DNA of 64,000 bases from Phytoactinopolyspora mesophila (GTDB lineage Bacteria; Actinomycetota; Actinomycetes; Jiangellales; Jiangellaceae), in contig NZ_WLZY01000007.1 of assembly GCF_010122465.1 (NCBI RefSeq), positions 1 through 64,000 of the forward strand, written 5' to 3'. A model generated the notes under the pieces. It was not told the origin of the DNA and ran no database searches. It saw nothing but the letters and a program-made list of their open reading frames with translations. The translations under genes and the position numbers were made by a program. Shown here piece by piece: positions 27,556-36,701 of the stretch; within the stretch, counting starts at the first letter, position 1, and each line of letters begins with the position of its first letter.

Positions 27556-27615
27556 CCGGTGGTCGTGAGTGGCTTTGCCTCGCTGTTGCGACGCTGCTCC
27601 GCTCACGACCACCGG
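27556..27615. repeat. Palindromic element, GTGRTCRTGAG family, copy 2
   Basis: Inverted arms CCGGTGGTCGTGAG (27556-27569) and CTCACGACCACCGG (27602-27615) extend to 17 bp with one mismatch, around a loop of about 26 nt. It lies between ftsZ and pgeF, so it would form an RNA hairpin directly after the ftsZ stop and might attenuate read-through into pgeF. Confidence 0.7.
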
Positions 27616-27633
27616 ACGGCCGGCGCGAGACGT

Positions 27634-28860
27634 TCACTTCAAGAAGTCGGGGACGTCGAGATCGTCATCCGGCGGGACAATTCGGCGCTGGTCACGGGGG
27701 CGCGGTGGGGCCGGCGGCTCACTACGCTCGGGACGCTCGCGGACGGCTTCGGCCTGCCCGGCGCCCTCGGCGCTGCCGCCACTCCCAGTGCTGGAATCGC
27801 CGTTGGTGGCGCCGGAGCCGGACTCGTCGGAACCGGTGGAGCCCTGCTCTGCCGGCGGCGGCACAGCCTGCCCCTCCGCCCGCCGGACGGTGCCGAGCTC
27901 ACGTCTCGGAGGCATCCCTCCGTCGAAGCCTGCCGCGATGACCGTCACCCGGACCTCGTCGCCCAAGGCGTCGTCGATCACCGCACCGAAGATGATGTTG
28001 GCTTCGTCATGTGCGGCCTGAGCCACCAGGTTGGCAGACTCGTTGATCTCGAACAGGCCCAGGTCGGAGCCACCAGACACCGAGAGCAGCACGCCGTGCG
28101 CACCGTCGATCGATGCCTCGAGGAGCGGCGACGAGATCGCCATCTCGGCAGCAGCCACCGCGCGATCCTCACCGCGTGCAGACCCGATACCCATCAGCGC
28201 TGAACCGGCATTGCTCATGACGGACTTCACATCGGCGAAGTCGAGGTTGATCAGACCCGGCGTGGTGATGAGGTCGGTGATGCCCTGGACACCAGAGAGA
28301 AGCACCTGGTCCGCGCTCTTGAACGCATCGAGCACGCTGACCTGGCGGTCGCTGATGGACAGCAGCCGGTCGTTGGGGATCACGATGAGGGTGTCGACCT
28401 CTTCACGCAAGGCCTCGATGCCGGCCTCTGCCTGCATCGCCCGACGGCGGCCCTCAAACATGAAAGGCCTGGTCACCACGCCGATGGTCAGTGCACCCAG
28501 CGATCGGGCGATGCGCGCCACAACCGGCGCGCCCCCGGTGCCCGTGCCGCCTCCCTCACCGGCCGTGACGAAGACCATGTCCGCGCCCTTGAGCACCTCT
28601 TCGATCTCTTCGGCGTGATCCTCAGCGGCTTTGCGCCCGACATCGGGGTTGGCGCCGGCGCCCAGCCCTCGGGTGAGTTCCCGGCCGACATCGAGCTTCA
28701 CGTCGGCGTCGCTCATCAAAAGCGCTTGAGCATCGGTATTGACCGCGATGAACTCGACACCTTTGAGGCCGACCTCGATCATGCGGTTGACCGCGTTGAC
28801 ACCGCCGCCACCGATGCCGACGACCTTGATCACCGCCAGGTAGTTCTGCGGAGCAGTCAC
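27634..28860 (-). CDS. ftsZ: Cell division GTPase FtsZ
   Basis: The tubulin-like GTPase forming the Z-ring, 408 residues. The tubulin signature [18 protein letters not shown] is near residue 100, preceded by [16 protein letters not shown] near residue 10. The T7 synergy loop [15 protein letters not shown] is near residue 205. A Ser/Gly/Pro-rich linker (about residues 330-390) leads to the C-terminal recruitment peptide [11 protein letters not shown], which binds SepF in actinobacteria. ftsZ is preceded by its own 304-bp non-coding region, consistent with dedicated promoters. Confidence 0.98.
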   Translation of the reverse strand: MTAPQNYLAVIKVVGIGGGGVNAVNRMIEVGLKGVEFIAVNTDAQALLMSDADVKLDVGRELTRGLGAGANPDVGRKAAEDHAEEIEEVLKGADMVFVTAGEGGGTGTGGAPVVARIARSLGALTIGVVTRPFMFEGRRRAMQAEAGIEALREEVDTLIVIPNDRLLSISDRQVSVLDAFKSADQVLLSGVQGITDLITTPGLINLDFADVKSVMSNAGSALMGIGSARGEDRAVAAAEMAISSPLLEASIDGAHGVLLSVSGGSDLGLFEINESANLVAQAAHDEANIIFGAVIDDALGDEVRVTVIAAGFDGGMPPRRELGTVRRAEGQAVPPPAEQGSTGSDESGSGATNGDSSTGSGGSAEGAGQAEAVRERPERSEPPAPPRPRDQRRIVPPDDDLDVPDFLK

Positions 28861-29164
28861 GTCCAGTCGCCTCTCAATCGAGTCCCGTTCTAAACTCTCA
28901 CCCTCAAGTTGAGGTTTATAGTTATGTCAACCTGAGCGATGGTTTAGACGCTAAGCGGGCCGGAGTCGCCTGTGGCGCAGACACGCCGAGAAGAGTCGTG
29001 ATCGACATTTTTCGCAGACTGCGCCACGACCCTTCCGAGTCAGGGGTCAATGCCTGCTCACGACCCACTTCGATACCGCCAGGTCGAGGAATTGGCGATC
29101 CTCGGCCCGGAAGACCAACTGACGGTATCGAAGTGCGTCCGTGCGCGCAGGCACGTGTGCTGCG
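28861..29164. other. ftsQ-ftsZ intergenic region with two hairpins
   Basis: This is a 304-bp gene-free region. One inverted repeat is 29066-29082 with 29119-29135 (CACTTCGATACCG arms, 17 bp, one mismatch), just after the ftsQ stop, and could end the murC-ftsQ transcript. A second 9-bp pair is GTGGCGCAG (28972) with CTGCGCCAC (29019). ftsZ promoters are expected between these and 28861. The AT-rich stretch TTTATAGTTATG near 28915-28926 is a candidate location. Confidence 0.5.
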
Positions 29165-29905
29165 TCACGGTACGACGACGGGCCGGTCCGGCGCCGAGAC
29201 GTCGTACCCCGAAGGCTGTTCCTCCTGGTCCTCGATGAGCGCGAGCAAGGCCGCGGCCTTGTCCTCGCCCCGGTCTGCCGTCCCCCACCGGACGGTGACG
29301 TCGTCGTCGAGGATCAGGCGCACGTCCGCTGCGGATTCGACCTCGACGCTGGCCACGATCTCTTCCACCCGCGCCGGCAGACCGGTCAGCACCTCGACGC
29401 CAATGGCGCGCGCCAGCACCGCCGAATCCTCCGTGGGAGCAATCAGGACAGGCACACCGTCAGCGGGTTGATCGGACCGGTCGAAGAGAGTTCCCGACTC
29501 GTCGACGCTCCACCACCGGCTGCCATCAGGTACGGCTGCTTCGGCGATTCGAGGCTCGACGGCGATGGTCAAGGTGCTCGGCCATGAGCGCTTGATCCGC
29601 ACGTCGCCCACTTCCGGCAGGCCACGGACACGGTCTGCGACCTCACCCGAATCGACCCGGATGAGCGGCACCCCGATGGGCACCTCGGCGACGGCCGAAA
29701 CCTCGTCCGACTTCTCGTCCTCGACGCCGGTGATGCGCACATCCTGAACCGCCAGCACGGATGACCAACCCACCAGCCACCCGCCGGCACCCACAACTGC
29801 GGCGCCGAACAGAGCGAGCAGGGCCAGGCCGACCCGCCTCTTGCGGCGCTGCCGGAGCCGAGCCGCGAAACGCTCCGCGCTCACCGACCGCGTCCCGCTC
29901 ATCAC
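29165..29905 (-). CDS. ftsQ: Cell division protein FtsQ/DivIB
   Basis: A bitopic divisome protein of 246 residues that links FtsL and FtsI with early components. A short basic cytosolic part is followed by a transmembrane helix near residues 24-48 (RVGLALLALFGAAVVGAGGWLVG). The POTRA domain follows (VQDVRITGVEDEKSDEVSAVA; LPEVGDVRIKRSWPSTLTIA), then a FtsQ beta domain (WWSVDESGTLFDRS). Translation starts at GTG 29905 or ATG 29902, 5 nt after murC, so the genes are coupled. Confidence 0.93.
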   Translation of the reverse strand: MMSGTRSVSAERFAARLRQRRKRRVGLALLALFGAAVVGAGGWLVGWSSVLAVQDVRITGVEDEKSDEVSAVAEVPIGVPLIRVDSGEVADRVRGLPEVGDVRIKRSWPSTLTIAVEPRIAEAAVPDGSRWWSVDESGTLFDRSDQPADGVPVLIAPTEDSAVLARAIGVEVLTGLPARVEEIVASVEVESAADVRLILDDDVTVRWGTADRGEDKAAALLALIEDQEEQPSGYDVSAPDRPVVVP

Positions 29906-29910
29906 ACCCG

Positions 29911-31425
29911 CTACTCCCTGCCGACCCGGAACTCCACCCCAGGCCGCACGCTGGGCGTGCCGCGGCCCTCACGGTCCTGGGCGGCCCGCACGTGCGGGCC
30001 GGACGTGCCCGTCGCCGCCGCTTTCGACTCGAGCAGCTCGAGAATCTCCGGGCCCACCAGCGTGACGTCGCCGGCGCCGAGGGTCAGCAACACATCGCCA
30101 GGCTGAACCCAGGACGCGGCCACGTCCGGCACCGCCGACCAGGAGCGCTCAAAAGACACTTGGGTGGGGGGCAGCGTGACAGCTGAGGCCACGAGTTCGC
30201 CCGTGACACCTGGCTCGGGGTCCTCACGAGCCGCATAAACGTCCATCACGATGACCTCGTCGGCTGCCCCGAGGGCGGAGCCGAACTCTTCGGCGAAGAT
30301 CCGCGTGCGGCTGAACAAGTGCGGCTGGAACACCGCGATCAGTTTGCCGTCTCCGGCCACCGAGCGCGCGGCCGAAAGTACGGCCGCCACCTCGGTGGGA
30401 TGGTGTGCGTAGTCGTCGTACACGCGCACTCCGGCAGCCACCCCCTTGAGCTCGAAACGGCGGCGGGTGCCGGTGAACCCCGCCAGACCGTCACGCAGGT
30501 CGCCGCTGGAGAAGCCGAGCCCGAGTCCGGCGGTGAACGCTGCCGCGGCGTTCAGGGCATTGTGCCGGCCGGGTACTCGCAGCTGGATCCGGCCCTGCCT
30601 GCGGCCACGCGCCACCGGTTCGAACGACGCCCCGGAGTCGGAGAGCTCGAGATCGTCGAGGCGCACCATCGCATCCGGCGACTCTCCGTAGGTGTGGACG
30701 GTCACGCCGCTGGCGGCGGCCCGCTCGCTCAGAGCCCGCGCCCCCGGATCATCGATGCAGATCACGAGGAATCCGCGCACCCGTTCGACGAAAGCGTCGA
30801 AGGCGGCGATGTACGCCTCATCGGTTCCGTAGTGATCGAGATGGTCGGCCTCGAGATTGGTCACGATGGCGACCTCGGGGTCGTAGGCGAGGAACGACGC
30901 GTCGCTCTCGTCGGCTTCGGCGACGAACAGGTCGCCACTGCCGTTGTGGGCATTGGCCCCGGACTCGTTGAGGTGCCCGCCGATGGCGAACGAGGGGTCG
31001 GCGCCACAATGCTGCAACGCCACAGTGAGCATGGACGTGGTGGTGGTCTTGCCGTGAGTGCCGGCGACGGCAATGGCGCGGCGACCGGACATCACCGCCG
31101 CCAGCGCCGACGCCCGCGGCAGCACTCGGAGGCCACGTTCTTGTGCGGCCACGACCTCCGGATTTGTCTCCCGGATCGCCGTGGACACGACCAGGGTGTC
31201 GGCGTGCCCGAGGTTCTCCGCGGCATGCCCGACGTGAATCCGCGCTCCCAGAGCGCGCAGTCCGGTGAGCACACCGGAGTCTTTGGCGTCGCTGCCGGAC
31301 ACCTCGACGCCCCGGGCCAGCAGGATGCGGGCGATCCCGCTCATGCCTGCTCCCCCGATGCCCACGAAGTGGACGGCACCGAGTTTCTCGGCCGGCACGA
31401 CGCCCTCCGGCGGTGGAACGATCAC
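29911..31425 (-). CDS. murC: UDP-N-acetylmuramate--L-alanine ligase
   Basis: The first Mur ligase, adding L-Ala to UDP-MurNAc in the cytoplasm. It has 504 residues, slightly longer than usual because of a poorly conserved C-terminal extension of about 35 residues. The N-terminal UDP-binding motif is HFVGIGGAGMSGIA near residue 20, the ATP P-loop is VAGTHGKTTTTSML near residue 118, and DDYAHHPTEV is near 335. The GTG start at 31425 abuts the murG stop at 31426, implying coupled translation. Confidence 0.96.
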   Translation of the reverse strand: MIVPPPEGVVPAEKLGAVHFVGIGGAGMSGIARILLARGVEVSGSDAKDSGVLTGLRALGARIHVGHAAENLGHADTLVVSTAIRETNPEVVAAQERGLRVLPRASALAAVMSGRRAIAVAGTHGKTTTTSMLTVALQHCGADPSFAIGGHLNESGANAHNGSGDLFVAEADESDASFLAYDPEVAIVTNLEADHLDHYGTDEAYIAAFDAFVERVRGFLVICIDDPGARALSERAAASGVTVHTYGESPDAMVRLDDLELSDSGASFEPVARGRRQGRIQLRVPGRHNALNAAAAFTAGLGLGFSSGDLRDGLAGFTGTRRRFELKGVAAGVRVYDDYAHHPTEVAAVLSAARSVAGDGKLIAVFQPHLFSRTRIFAEEFGSALGAADEVIVMDVYAAREDPEPGVTGELVASAVTLPPTQVSFERSWSAVPDVAASWVQPGDVLLTLGAGDVTLVGPEILELLESKAAATGTSGPHVRAAQDREGRGTPSVRPGVEFRVGRE

Positions 31426-32547
31426 TTACTGACCTCCGCTGTCCGTGCCGTCCCCCGAATTTACGTCGCTACCCGACGCCTGCTCTACGGCATGCCGCAT
31501 CATGCGCACGAGGTGGTCGTCGGCGTCCCGCCGGCCCAGGTCCGCCGCGGCGGCGCCCATGGTGCGCAGCCGATCAGCGTCCCGCAGCAACGGCACCACT
31601 GAGCCGATGAACTCGTCGGGGGTGAGATCGGAATCCCGGATCAGCACGCCACCGCCGGCTGAGACCGTCGGCTCGGCGTTCAGCCGTTGTTCGCCGTTGC
31701 CGTGCGGCAGCGGCACGTACACCGCGGGCAGGCCCACCGCGGCGAGTTCGGCGCAAGTGATCGCGCCTGCTCGGCACAAGACCAGATCAGCGGCCGCGTA
31801 GGCGAGGTCCATCCGATCGATGTAAGGCACGGGAACATAGCCCGGCCTGGCGGTCACCGAATCGATGTTGCCGGCGCCGACGGCGTGCAGGATCTGTGCG
31901 CCCGCGTCCAGCACGGCATCCACAGCGGCCATGATCGTGTCGTTCAGCCGCCGTGCGCCCTGGCTGCCACCGAACACCAGCAAGGTGCGTTTGTCGGGCT
32001 CCAAGCCGAAGAAGGCCCGCGCCTCGGCGCGCTGGGCGCTGCGGTCCAGCAGAGCGATGGAGCGCCGCAGTGGGATTCCCACGTGTTCGCCGTGTGCGAG
32101 CTGGACGCCGGGTGAGGCGACCGCGACGTGGGACGTGAAGCGGGCGCCGATGCGGTTGGCCAGGCCGGGCCTGGCGTTGGCTTCATGCACGACGATGGGG
32201 ATACCCACCCGGCGGGCGGCCAGGTATGCGGGCAGTGCCACATATCCGCCGAATCCGACCAGCACCTCCGCTTGGCGCTCACGCAGCACCGTGGCAGCTT
32301 GACGCACCGATCCACGCATCCGGGCAGGGATCCGGACCAGCTCGACCGTGAGCCGCCGCGGCAACGGCACCGGCGGGATCAGCTCGAGGTCGTATCCGCG
32401 CTCGGGGACCAGGCGTGTCTCCAGTCCGCGCTCGGTGCCGAGCATAGTGATCTGAGCGTCGGGCTCGGCCCGGCGCAACGCGTCTGCCGTGGCCAGTGCG
32501 GGCTCGACGTGCCCGGCCGTACCACCTCCGGCCAATACGACCTTCAC
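31426..32547 (-). CDS. murG: Undecaprenyldiphospho-muramoylpentapeptide N-acetylglucosaminyltransferase
   Basis: A GT28 glycosyltransferase of 373 residues that adds GlcNAc to lipid I to make lipid II at the inner membrane face. Visible motifs are the N-terminal glycine loop [28 protein letters not shown] near residue 130, and the C-terminal domain [11 protein letters not shown] near 195. [25 protein letters not shown] near 265 contacts UDP-GlcNAc. The GTG start shares its TG with the ftsW stop (GTGA overlap). Confidence 0.96.
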   Translation of the reverse strand: MKVVLAGGGTAGHVEPALATADALRRAEPDAQITMLGTERGLETRLVPERGYDLELIPPVPLPRRLTVELVRIPARMRGSVRQAATVLRERQAEVLVGFGGYVALPAYLAARRVGIPIVVHEANARPGLANRIGARFTSHVAVASPGVQLAHGEHVGIPLRRSIALLDRSAQRAEARAFFGLEPDKRTLLVFGGSQGARRLNDTIMAAVDAVLDAGAQILHAVGAGNIDSVTARPGYVPVPYIDRMDLAYAAADLVLCRAGAITCAELAAVGLPAVYVPLPHGNGEQRLNAEPTVSAGGGVLIRDSDLTPDEFIGSVVPLLRDADRLRTMGAAAADLGRRDADDHLVRMMRHAVEQASGSDVNSGDGTDSGGQ

Positions 32548-33770
32548 GCCGCCGCCTCCCGCCGGCGCAGCCGGCGCTCGCGTTGAGCGGCGAGTGCTTC
32601 CTTGGCTCCTGGCTCTTGCTTCGCCAGGGCCAGCAAGACCCCGACGGCGGCCACCGTCGCCACGATCGACGCTCCTCCGTACGAGACAAGTGGAAGCGGG
32701 ACGCCAACCACTGGAAACACCGCCAACACCATGCCTAGATTGATCACGGTCTGCACCATGAACCAGCCGGTGATACCGGCCGCTGCCAACCGGACGAATG
32801 TGTCTTTCGTCCGCATCGCGATGCGCAGGCCAGCATAGCCGAAAGCCAGGAAGAGCACGATGACCATCAGGGAGCCGGGCAGTCCGAGCTCTTCACCGAG
32901 GATGGCGAAGATGAAGTCCGTGTGCCGCTCCGGCAACGTTCCCCACTTCTGTGTGCTGGCACCCAGGCCGGTTCCCCACCAGCCGCCGTTGGCGAAGGCG
33001 AATATCGAGTTCGCTGCCTGATACCCGGTGTTGGCGTAGTCGGCGAACGGGTCGAGGAATCCCAGGACTCGCTGAGTCCGGTAGCCCGTGGAGAAAATGA
33101 AATACACGCCTAGGACGCTCACACCTCCGACGGCAAGACCGAACAGCCAGGTCGGCACCCCCAGCACCCACAGCATGCTGAGCAGGATCAGCACCATGAC
33201 CACCGACGTGCCCATGTCGCCTTGCCCGATCGTCAGTCCGATGATGATCAGCGACACCGGCGCGACCGGGATCAGCAGCTGCCGCCATTGGCGCACGAGC
33301 GCGCCTTTGTTGGCGAAGACGTGGGCCACCCAGACGATCAGCGCCAGCTTGGCCGCCTCCGAGGGCTGCAATAGGAACGGCCCGCCGAAATCCAGCCAGT
33401 TGCGGCTGCCGCCGCGAACAACGCCCAAACCCGGGATGTAGGTCAGCGCCAGGAGGCCGATGGCGACAATGACCAGCAATAACGCCATCGCCCGCAGGAC
33501 GCGGATCGGCATCCGAGTGATCAGCCACGCGATGGGCAGCGCCACCAGGACCCAGACCAGCTGCCGGGTGAAGTAGTAAGCAGGATGCCCGAATTGCGTC
33601 GTGGACATATAGGTGGTGGATGAGAACACCATCACCAGGCCGAGCAGCAGAAGCAGACCAGCCGATCCGAGAATGAGGTAGTACGAGGCCAGCGGGCGAC
33701 GCAGGAACCTGCTCAACGCCGCCCGGCCGGACCCCGGCGTCCGGACAGGCCCGGTTTCAGTCGCTGCCAT
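32544..33770 (-). CDS. ftsW: SEDS-family peptidoglycan polymerase FtsW
   Basis: A polytopic SEDS glycosyltransferase that polymerises lipid II at the septum with FtsI. It has 408 residues from ATG 33770; the frame runs 44 codons further upstream into murD but that part is not FtsW-like. About ten transmembrane helices are visible. Family motifs include [21 protein letters not shown] near residue 155 and the C-terminal [19 protein letters not shown]. The chosen start overlaps murD by 14 bp. Confidence 0.95.
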   Translation of the reverse strand: MAATETGPVRTPGSGRAALSRFLRRPLASYYLILGSAGLLLLLGLVMVFSSTTYMSTTQFGHPAYYFTRQLVWVLVALPIAWLITRMPIRVLRAMALLLVIVAIGLLALTYIPGLGVVRGGSRNWLDFGGPFLLQPSEAAKLALIVWVAHVFANKGALVRQWRQLLIPVAPVSLIIIGLTIGQGDMGTSVVMVLILLSMLWVLGVPTWLFGLAVGGVSVLGVYFIFSTGYRTQRVLGFLDPFADYANTGYQAANSIFAFANGGWWGTGLGASTQKWGTLPERHTDFIFAILGEELGLPGSLMVIVLFLAFGYAGLRIAMRTKDTFVRLAAAGITGWFMVQTVINLGMVLAVFPVVGVPLPLVSYGGASIVATVAAVGVLLALAKQEPGAKEALAAQRERRLRRREAAA

Positions 33771-35208
33771 AGCGGCGCACCGCCGCCGCGAAAGCCTCTC
33801 CGCGACTGGCGTAATTGACGAACATGTCCATGGACGCGCACGCGGGTGCAAGTAGCACGGTGTCTCCCGCCTGGGCGGCTCCGGCCGCCGCCTGCACTGC
33901 ACGGTCCATAGCCATATTGTCAGTGTCAGGGAGCTCGATCACCGGCACATTCGGCGCGTGTCGCTCGAGTGCCTCCCTGATCAGGTGCCGATCCGCGCCG
34001 ATCAGCACGGCGGTCCGCAGGCGCTCGCGGGAGCCGATCACGAGATCATCGAACTCCGCGCCCTTGGCCAGCCCGCCGGCGATCCACACGACAGATTCGT
34101 ACGCGCCCAACGATGCGGCCGCGGCATGGGGGTTGGTCGCTTTGGAGTCGTCCACGTAGGCGACATCACCCAGGACCGCGACCTCCGAGGCCCGATGCGG
34201 GTCCGGGGTGTAGTGGCGAAGCCCGTCGCGCACCGCGACGGTGGGCACGCCGATGGAGCGGGCGAGGGCAGCGGCGGCCAGTGCATTGGTGATGTTGTGC
34301 GGGGCAGCCGGGTGGATGTCGGCGACGGTGGCCAGCTCCGCGGCCGACGTCTGCCGCTCGGCGATGAACGCTCGGTCCACCAGCACGTCGTCGACCAGCC
34401 CGAGCATGCCGACTCCGGGTACACCGAGCGTGACCCCGATGGCCCGGGCTCCGTCGGCGACGTCGGCGTCTCGGACCAGTTGCTCGGTGACTGGGTCGGC
34501 GAGGTTGTAGACGCAGGCTGACTCGACACCCTGGTAGATGCGGCCCTTGTCCGCGGCGTACGCCTCGAATGAGCCGTGCCAGTCCAGATGGTCCGGTGCC
34601 ACGTTGAGCACGGCCGCCGAACGGGCCGCCAGAGTGTGAGTCCAGTGCAGCTGGAAACTCGAGAGTTCGACGGCGAGCACATCGTGACCGGCTGGATCGA
34701 GCACGGCGGAGACGATGGGATCACCGACGTTGCCCGTGGCTCCGACCCGTAACCCGGACGCCCGCAGGATCGACGCCAGCATGCGAAGCGTGGTGGTTTT
34801 GCCGTTGGTGCCGGTCAGAACCAGCCACGGGGTAGCCGGATCGCGCAGCCGCCACGCCAGCTCCACCTCTCCCCAGATCGGTATGCTCGACGCGGCCGCC
34901 GCCTCGAGTAGTGGTGCCGTGGGACGCCAGCCCGGCGATGTCACGACCAGCTGCACGCCAGGTGGGAGGGTGGAGGTAGAGCCGGGGCCGAGCCGGGTAG
35001 TCGCCCCGAGGATCTCGAGGATCTTCGCTCTCTCGCGCTCGCTGTCGCCATCACGCTCGTCGACGACGCTCACCTGTGCGCCCAGCTGAACCAGCGCGTC
35101 GGCCGCGGCAAACCCGGACACACCAATACCGGCCACGAGGACGGACAGCTCCGGCCAAGGGCTCTCCCGCTCCGCGACGTCCAACCAGTCAGGCACGCTC
35201 ACACCCAC
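33757..35208 (-). CDS. murD: UDP-N-acetylmuramoyl-L-alanine--D-glutamate ligase
   Basis: The Mur ligase that adds D-Glu, with 483 residues. It has an N-terminal Rossmann domain (VLVAGIGVSGFAAADALVQLG), the central P-loop VLTGTNGKTTTLRML near residue 135, ELSSFQLHWTHTL near 182, and the C-terminal VDDSKATNPHAAAASLGAY motif near 355. The GTG start at 35208 follows GGAAGGATGGCGGT. A 431-bp palindrome-rich gap separates it from mraY, which is unusual because these genes are normally tightly packed. Confidence 0.96.
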   Translation of the reverse strand: MGVSVPDWLDVAERESPWPELSVLVAGIGVSGFAAADALVQLGAQVSVVDERDGDSERERAKILEILGATTRLGPGSTSTLPPGVQLVVTSPGWRPTAPLLEAAAASSIPIWGEVELAWRLRDPATPWLVLTGTNGKTTTLRMLASILRASGLRVGATGNVGDPIVSAVLDPAGHDVLAVELSSFQLHWTHTLAARSAAVLNVAPDHLDWHGSFEAYAADKGRIYQGVESACVYNLADPVTEQLVRDADVADGARAIGVTLGVPGVGMLGLVDDVLVDRAFIAERQTSAAELATVADIHPAAPHNITNALAAAALARSIGVPTVAVRDGLRHYTPDPHRASEVAVLGDVAYVDDSKATNPHAAAASLGAYESVVWIAGGLAKGAEFDDLVIGSRERLRTAVLIGADRHLIREALERHAPNVPVIELPDTDNMAMDRAVQAAAGAAQAGDTVLLAPACASMDMFVNYASRGEAFAAAVRRYGSD

Positions 35209-35256
35209 ACCGCCATCCTTCCCGTGACAGACAACGACCTATTCATACCGCAGACC

Positions 35257-35324
35257 CATGGCACGTTGGGTACACGCGATTCTGGCTGGCAAGCCGCTTC
35301 CCAACGTGTATCCAACGTGCCATG
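35257..35324. repeat. Palindrome in the mraY-murD gap
   Basis: A 20-bp arm CATGGCACGTTGGGTACACG (35257-35276) pairs with its near-perfect complement (35305-35324, one mismatch) around a 28-nt loop. It does not share the core of the neighbouring variable-arm element. It is part of the 35209-35639 stretch, which contains only palindromic DNA and no gene. Confidence 0.75.
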
Positions 35325-35390
35325 CCCCGAACCGTGCCGGGCGAGGCGCGGACCGGCACCAGCTGAGCAGAGGGCGGACGGGAGTGGTGC

Positions 35391-35409
35391 CCCGGCCATG
35401 GTGCGGACC
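35391..35409. repeat. Left-half remnant of the variable-arm element
   Basis: CCCGGCCATGGTGCGGAC matches CCCGGCCTTGGTGCGGAC at the arm/core boundary of the full copy at 35444-35555 (one difference), then diverges. It looks like a decayed left half with no right arm nearby. Confidence 0.45.
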
Positions 35410-35443
35410 GATCGTCCGTGGAAACCGGCGCACAACAAGTAGA

Positions 35444-35555
35444 GCGGGGAATGAGCGGAAGGAATCTCCCGGCCTTGGTGCGGACGGGCATCGGCGAGCG
35501 AGGAACGAGCGAGTCCGCGGGCGGGGCCGGGAGATTCCTTCCGCTCATTCCCCGC
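35444..35555. repeat. Variable-arm palindromic element, full copy D1
   Basis: Perfect 31-bp inverted arms (35444-35474 and 35525-35555; arm starts GCGGGGAATGAGCGGAAGG) flank exactly 50 nt of core. The last 40 nt of the core match copy D2 at 63866-63915 with one difference (core contains GGCATCGGCGAGCGAGGAAC and GCGAGTCCGCGGGCGG), yet the arms of D1 and D2 are unrelated. The core itself repeats CGAGCGAG. It lies between mraY and murD in the dcw cluster. Confidence 0.9.
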
Positions 35556-35573
35556 GGGCTTAACGATGGAATC

Positions 35574-35600
35574 AACGAGCGAGTCCGCGGGCGAGGCCGG
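35574..35600. repeat. Right-half remnant of the variable-arm element (D4)
   Basis: AACGAGCGAGTCCGCGGGCGA followed by GGCCGG reproduces the right half of the core and the arm junction, 19 bp beyond D1. The sequence after it (AAATCTCTTCCCATCC) would be a right arm but has no complement nearby, so the element is incomplete. Confidence 0.7.
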
Positions 35601-35639
35601 AAATCTCTTCCCATCCCTCCCACACTCCCCTGTCACGAC

Positions 35640-36701
35640 TCACAGCGTCGCGACCCACTCCGCGTAGAACAGCCCCACGCCGGCCATGACGAAAAGCCCG
35701 GCGATGATCCAGAACCGGATCACAATCGTCACTTCCGCCCAGCCTTTGAGCTCGAAGTGGTGTTGTAGCGGCGCCATTCGGAACAGCCGTTTACCGCTGG
35801 AGAGTTTGAACCAGGCCACTTGCAGGATCACCGAGAGGGTGATGATGGCGAACAGCCCGCCGAGGACGACGAGCAGCAGTTCGGTACGGCTCATGATGGC
35901 GAGCCCGGCCAGGGCGCCGCCCAGGGCGAGTGAGCCGGTGTCGCCCATAAATATCTTGGCTGGCGCCGCGTTCCACCAGAGGAAGCCGAAGCATGCGCCC
36001 ATCAGCGCAGCGGCAACGACGGCGAGGTCATGTGGGTCGCGGACTTCGTAGCAGCCGGGTCCCGGCGACACGCTGCAGCTCTGGTTGAACTGCCAGATAC
36101 TGATCAGGGTGTAGGCACCGAAGACCATCACCGATGCGCCGGTGGCGAGTCCGTCCAGACCATCGGTGAGGTTGACCGCGTTCGAGGTGCCCGACACCAT
36201 CAGCAGGGCCCAGATGACAAACGCGGCGGCGGGAAGGACCACTGGCGTGTCGCGGAGGAACGAAATCGCCTCGGAGCCTGGGGTGTAGCCCTGCTCGTTC
36301 GGGAAGTTCAGCGCCATGATGCCGAAGGCGACGGCCACGCCGATCTGGCCGGCCATCTTCGCCCGGCTGCGGAGTCCGAGGCTGCGCTGTTTGGAGATCT
36401 TGATGTAGTCGTCCAGGAAGCCGACCAGACCAAGTCCTACCAGCAGAAAGAGGACGAGAAGCCCGGACGCGCTCGGGGCGGACGGCCGCACGAGGTGTGC
36501 TAGCGCATATCCCGCGACCGCGGCGATGATGATGACCGCGCCGCCCATTGTGGGCGTGCCCCGCTTGGTGTGATGGCTGGTGGGGCCGTCGTCTCTGATG
36601 AGCTGGCCGTAGCCGCGCTTGACCAGAACCCGGATCGCGACAGGCGTGCCGAGAATCGAAATGACCACGGCGACGAGGCCGGCCGTGAGGATCGAGATCA
36701 C
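35640..36701 (-). CDS. mraY: Phospho-N-acetylmuramoyl-pentapeptide-transferase
   Basis: An integral membrane enzyme of 353 residues with about ten helices. It transfers phospho-MurNAc-pentapeptide to undecaprenyl phosphate, making lipid I. Catalytic loops are readable: [11 protein letters not shown] near residue 47, [16 protein letters not shown] near 95, [12 protein letters not shown] near 178, and the Mg-binding [14 protein letters not shown] with the nearby [12 protein letters not shown]. The GTG start overlaps the murF stop (GTGA). Confidence 0.96.
   Translation of the reverse strand: MISILTAGLVAVVISILGTPVAIRVLVKRGYGQLIRDDGPTSHHTKRGTPTMGGAVIIIAAVAGYALAHLVRPSAPSASGLLVLFLLVGLGLVGFLDDYIKISKQRSLGLRSRAKMAGQIGVAVAFGIMALNFPNEQGYTPGSEAISFLRDTPVVLPAAAFVIWALLMVSGTSNAVNLTDGLDGLATGASVMVFGAYTLISIWQFNQSCSVSPGPGCYEVRDPHDLAVVAAALMGACFGFLWWNAAPAKIFMGDTGSLALGGALAGLAIMSRTELLLVVLGGLFAIITLSVILQVAWFKLSSGKRLFRMAPLQHHFELKGWAEVTIVIRFWIIAGLFVMAGVGLFYAEWVATL

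Noticed and set aside
35444-35600. CRISPR array reading of the repeated cores
   Set aside because: Only partial repeats with irregular spacing and large palindromic arms are seen, and no cas genes are nearby.
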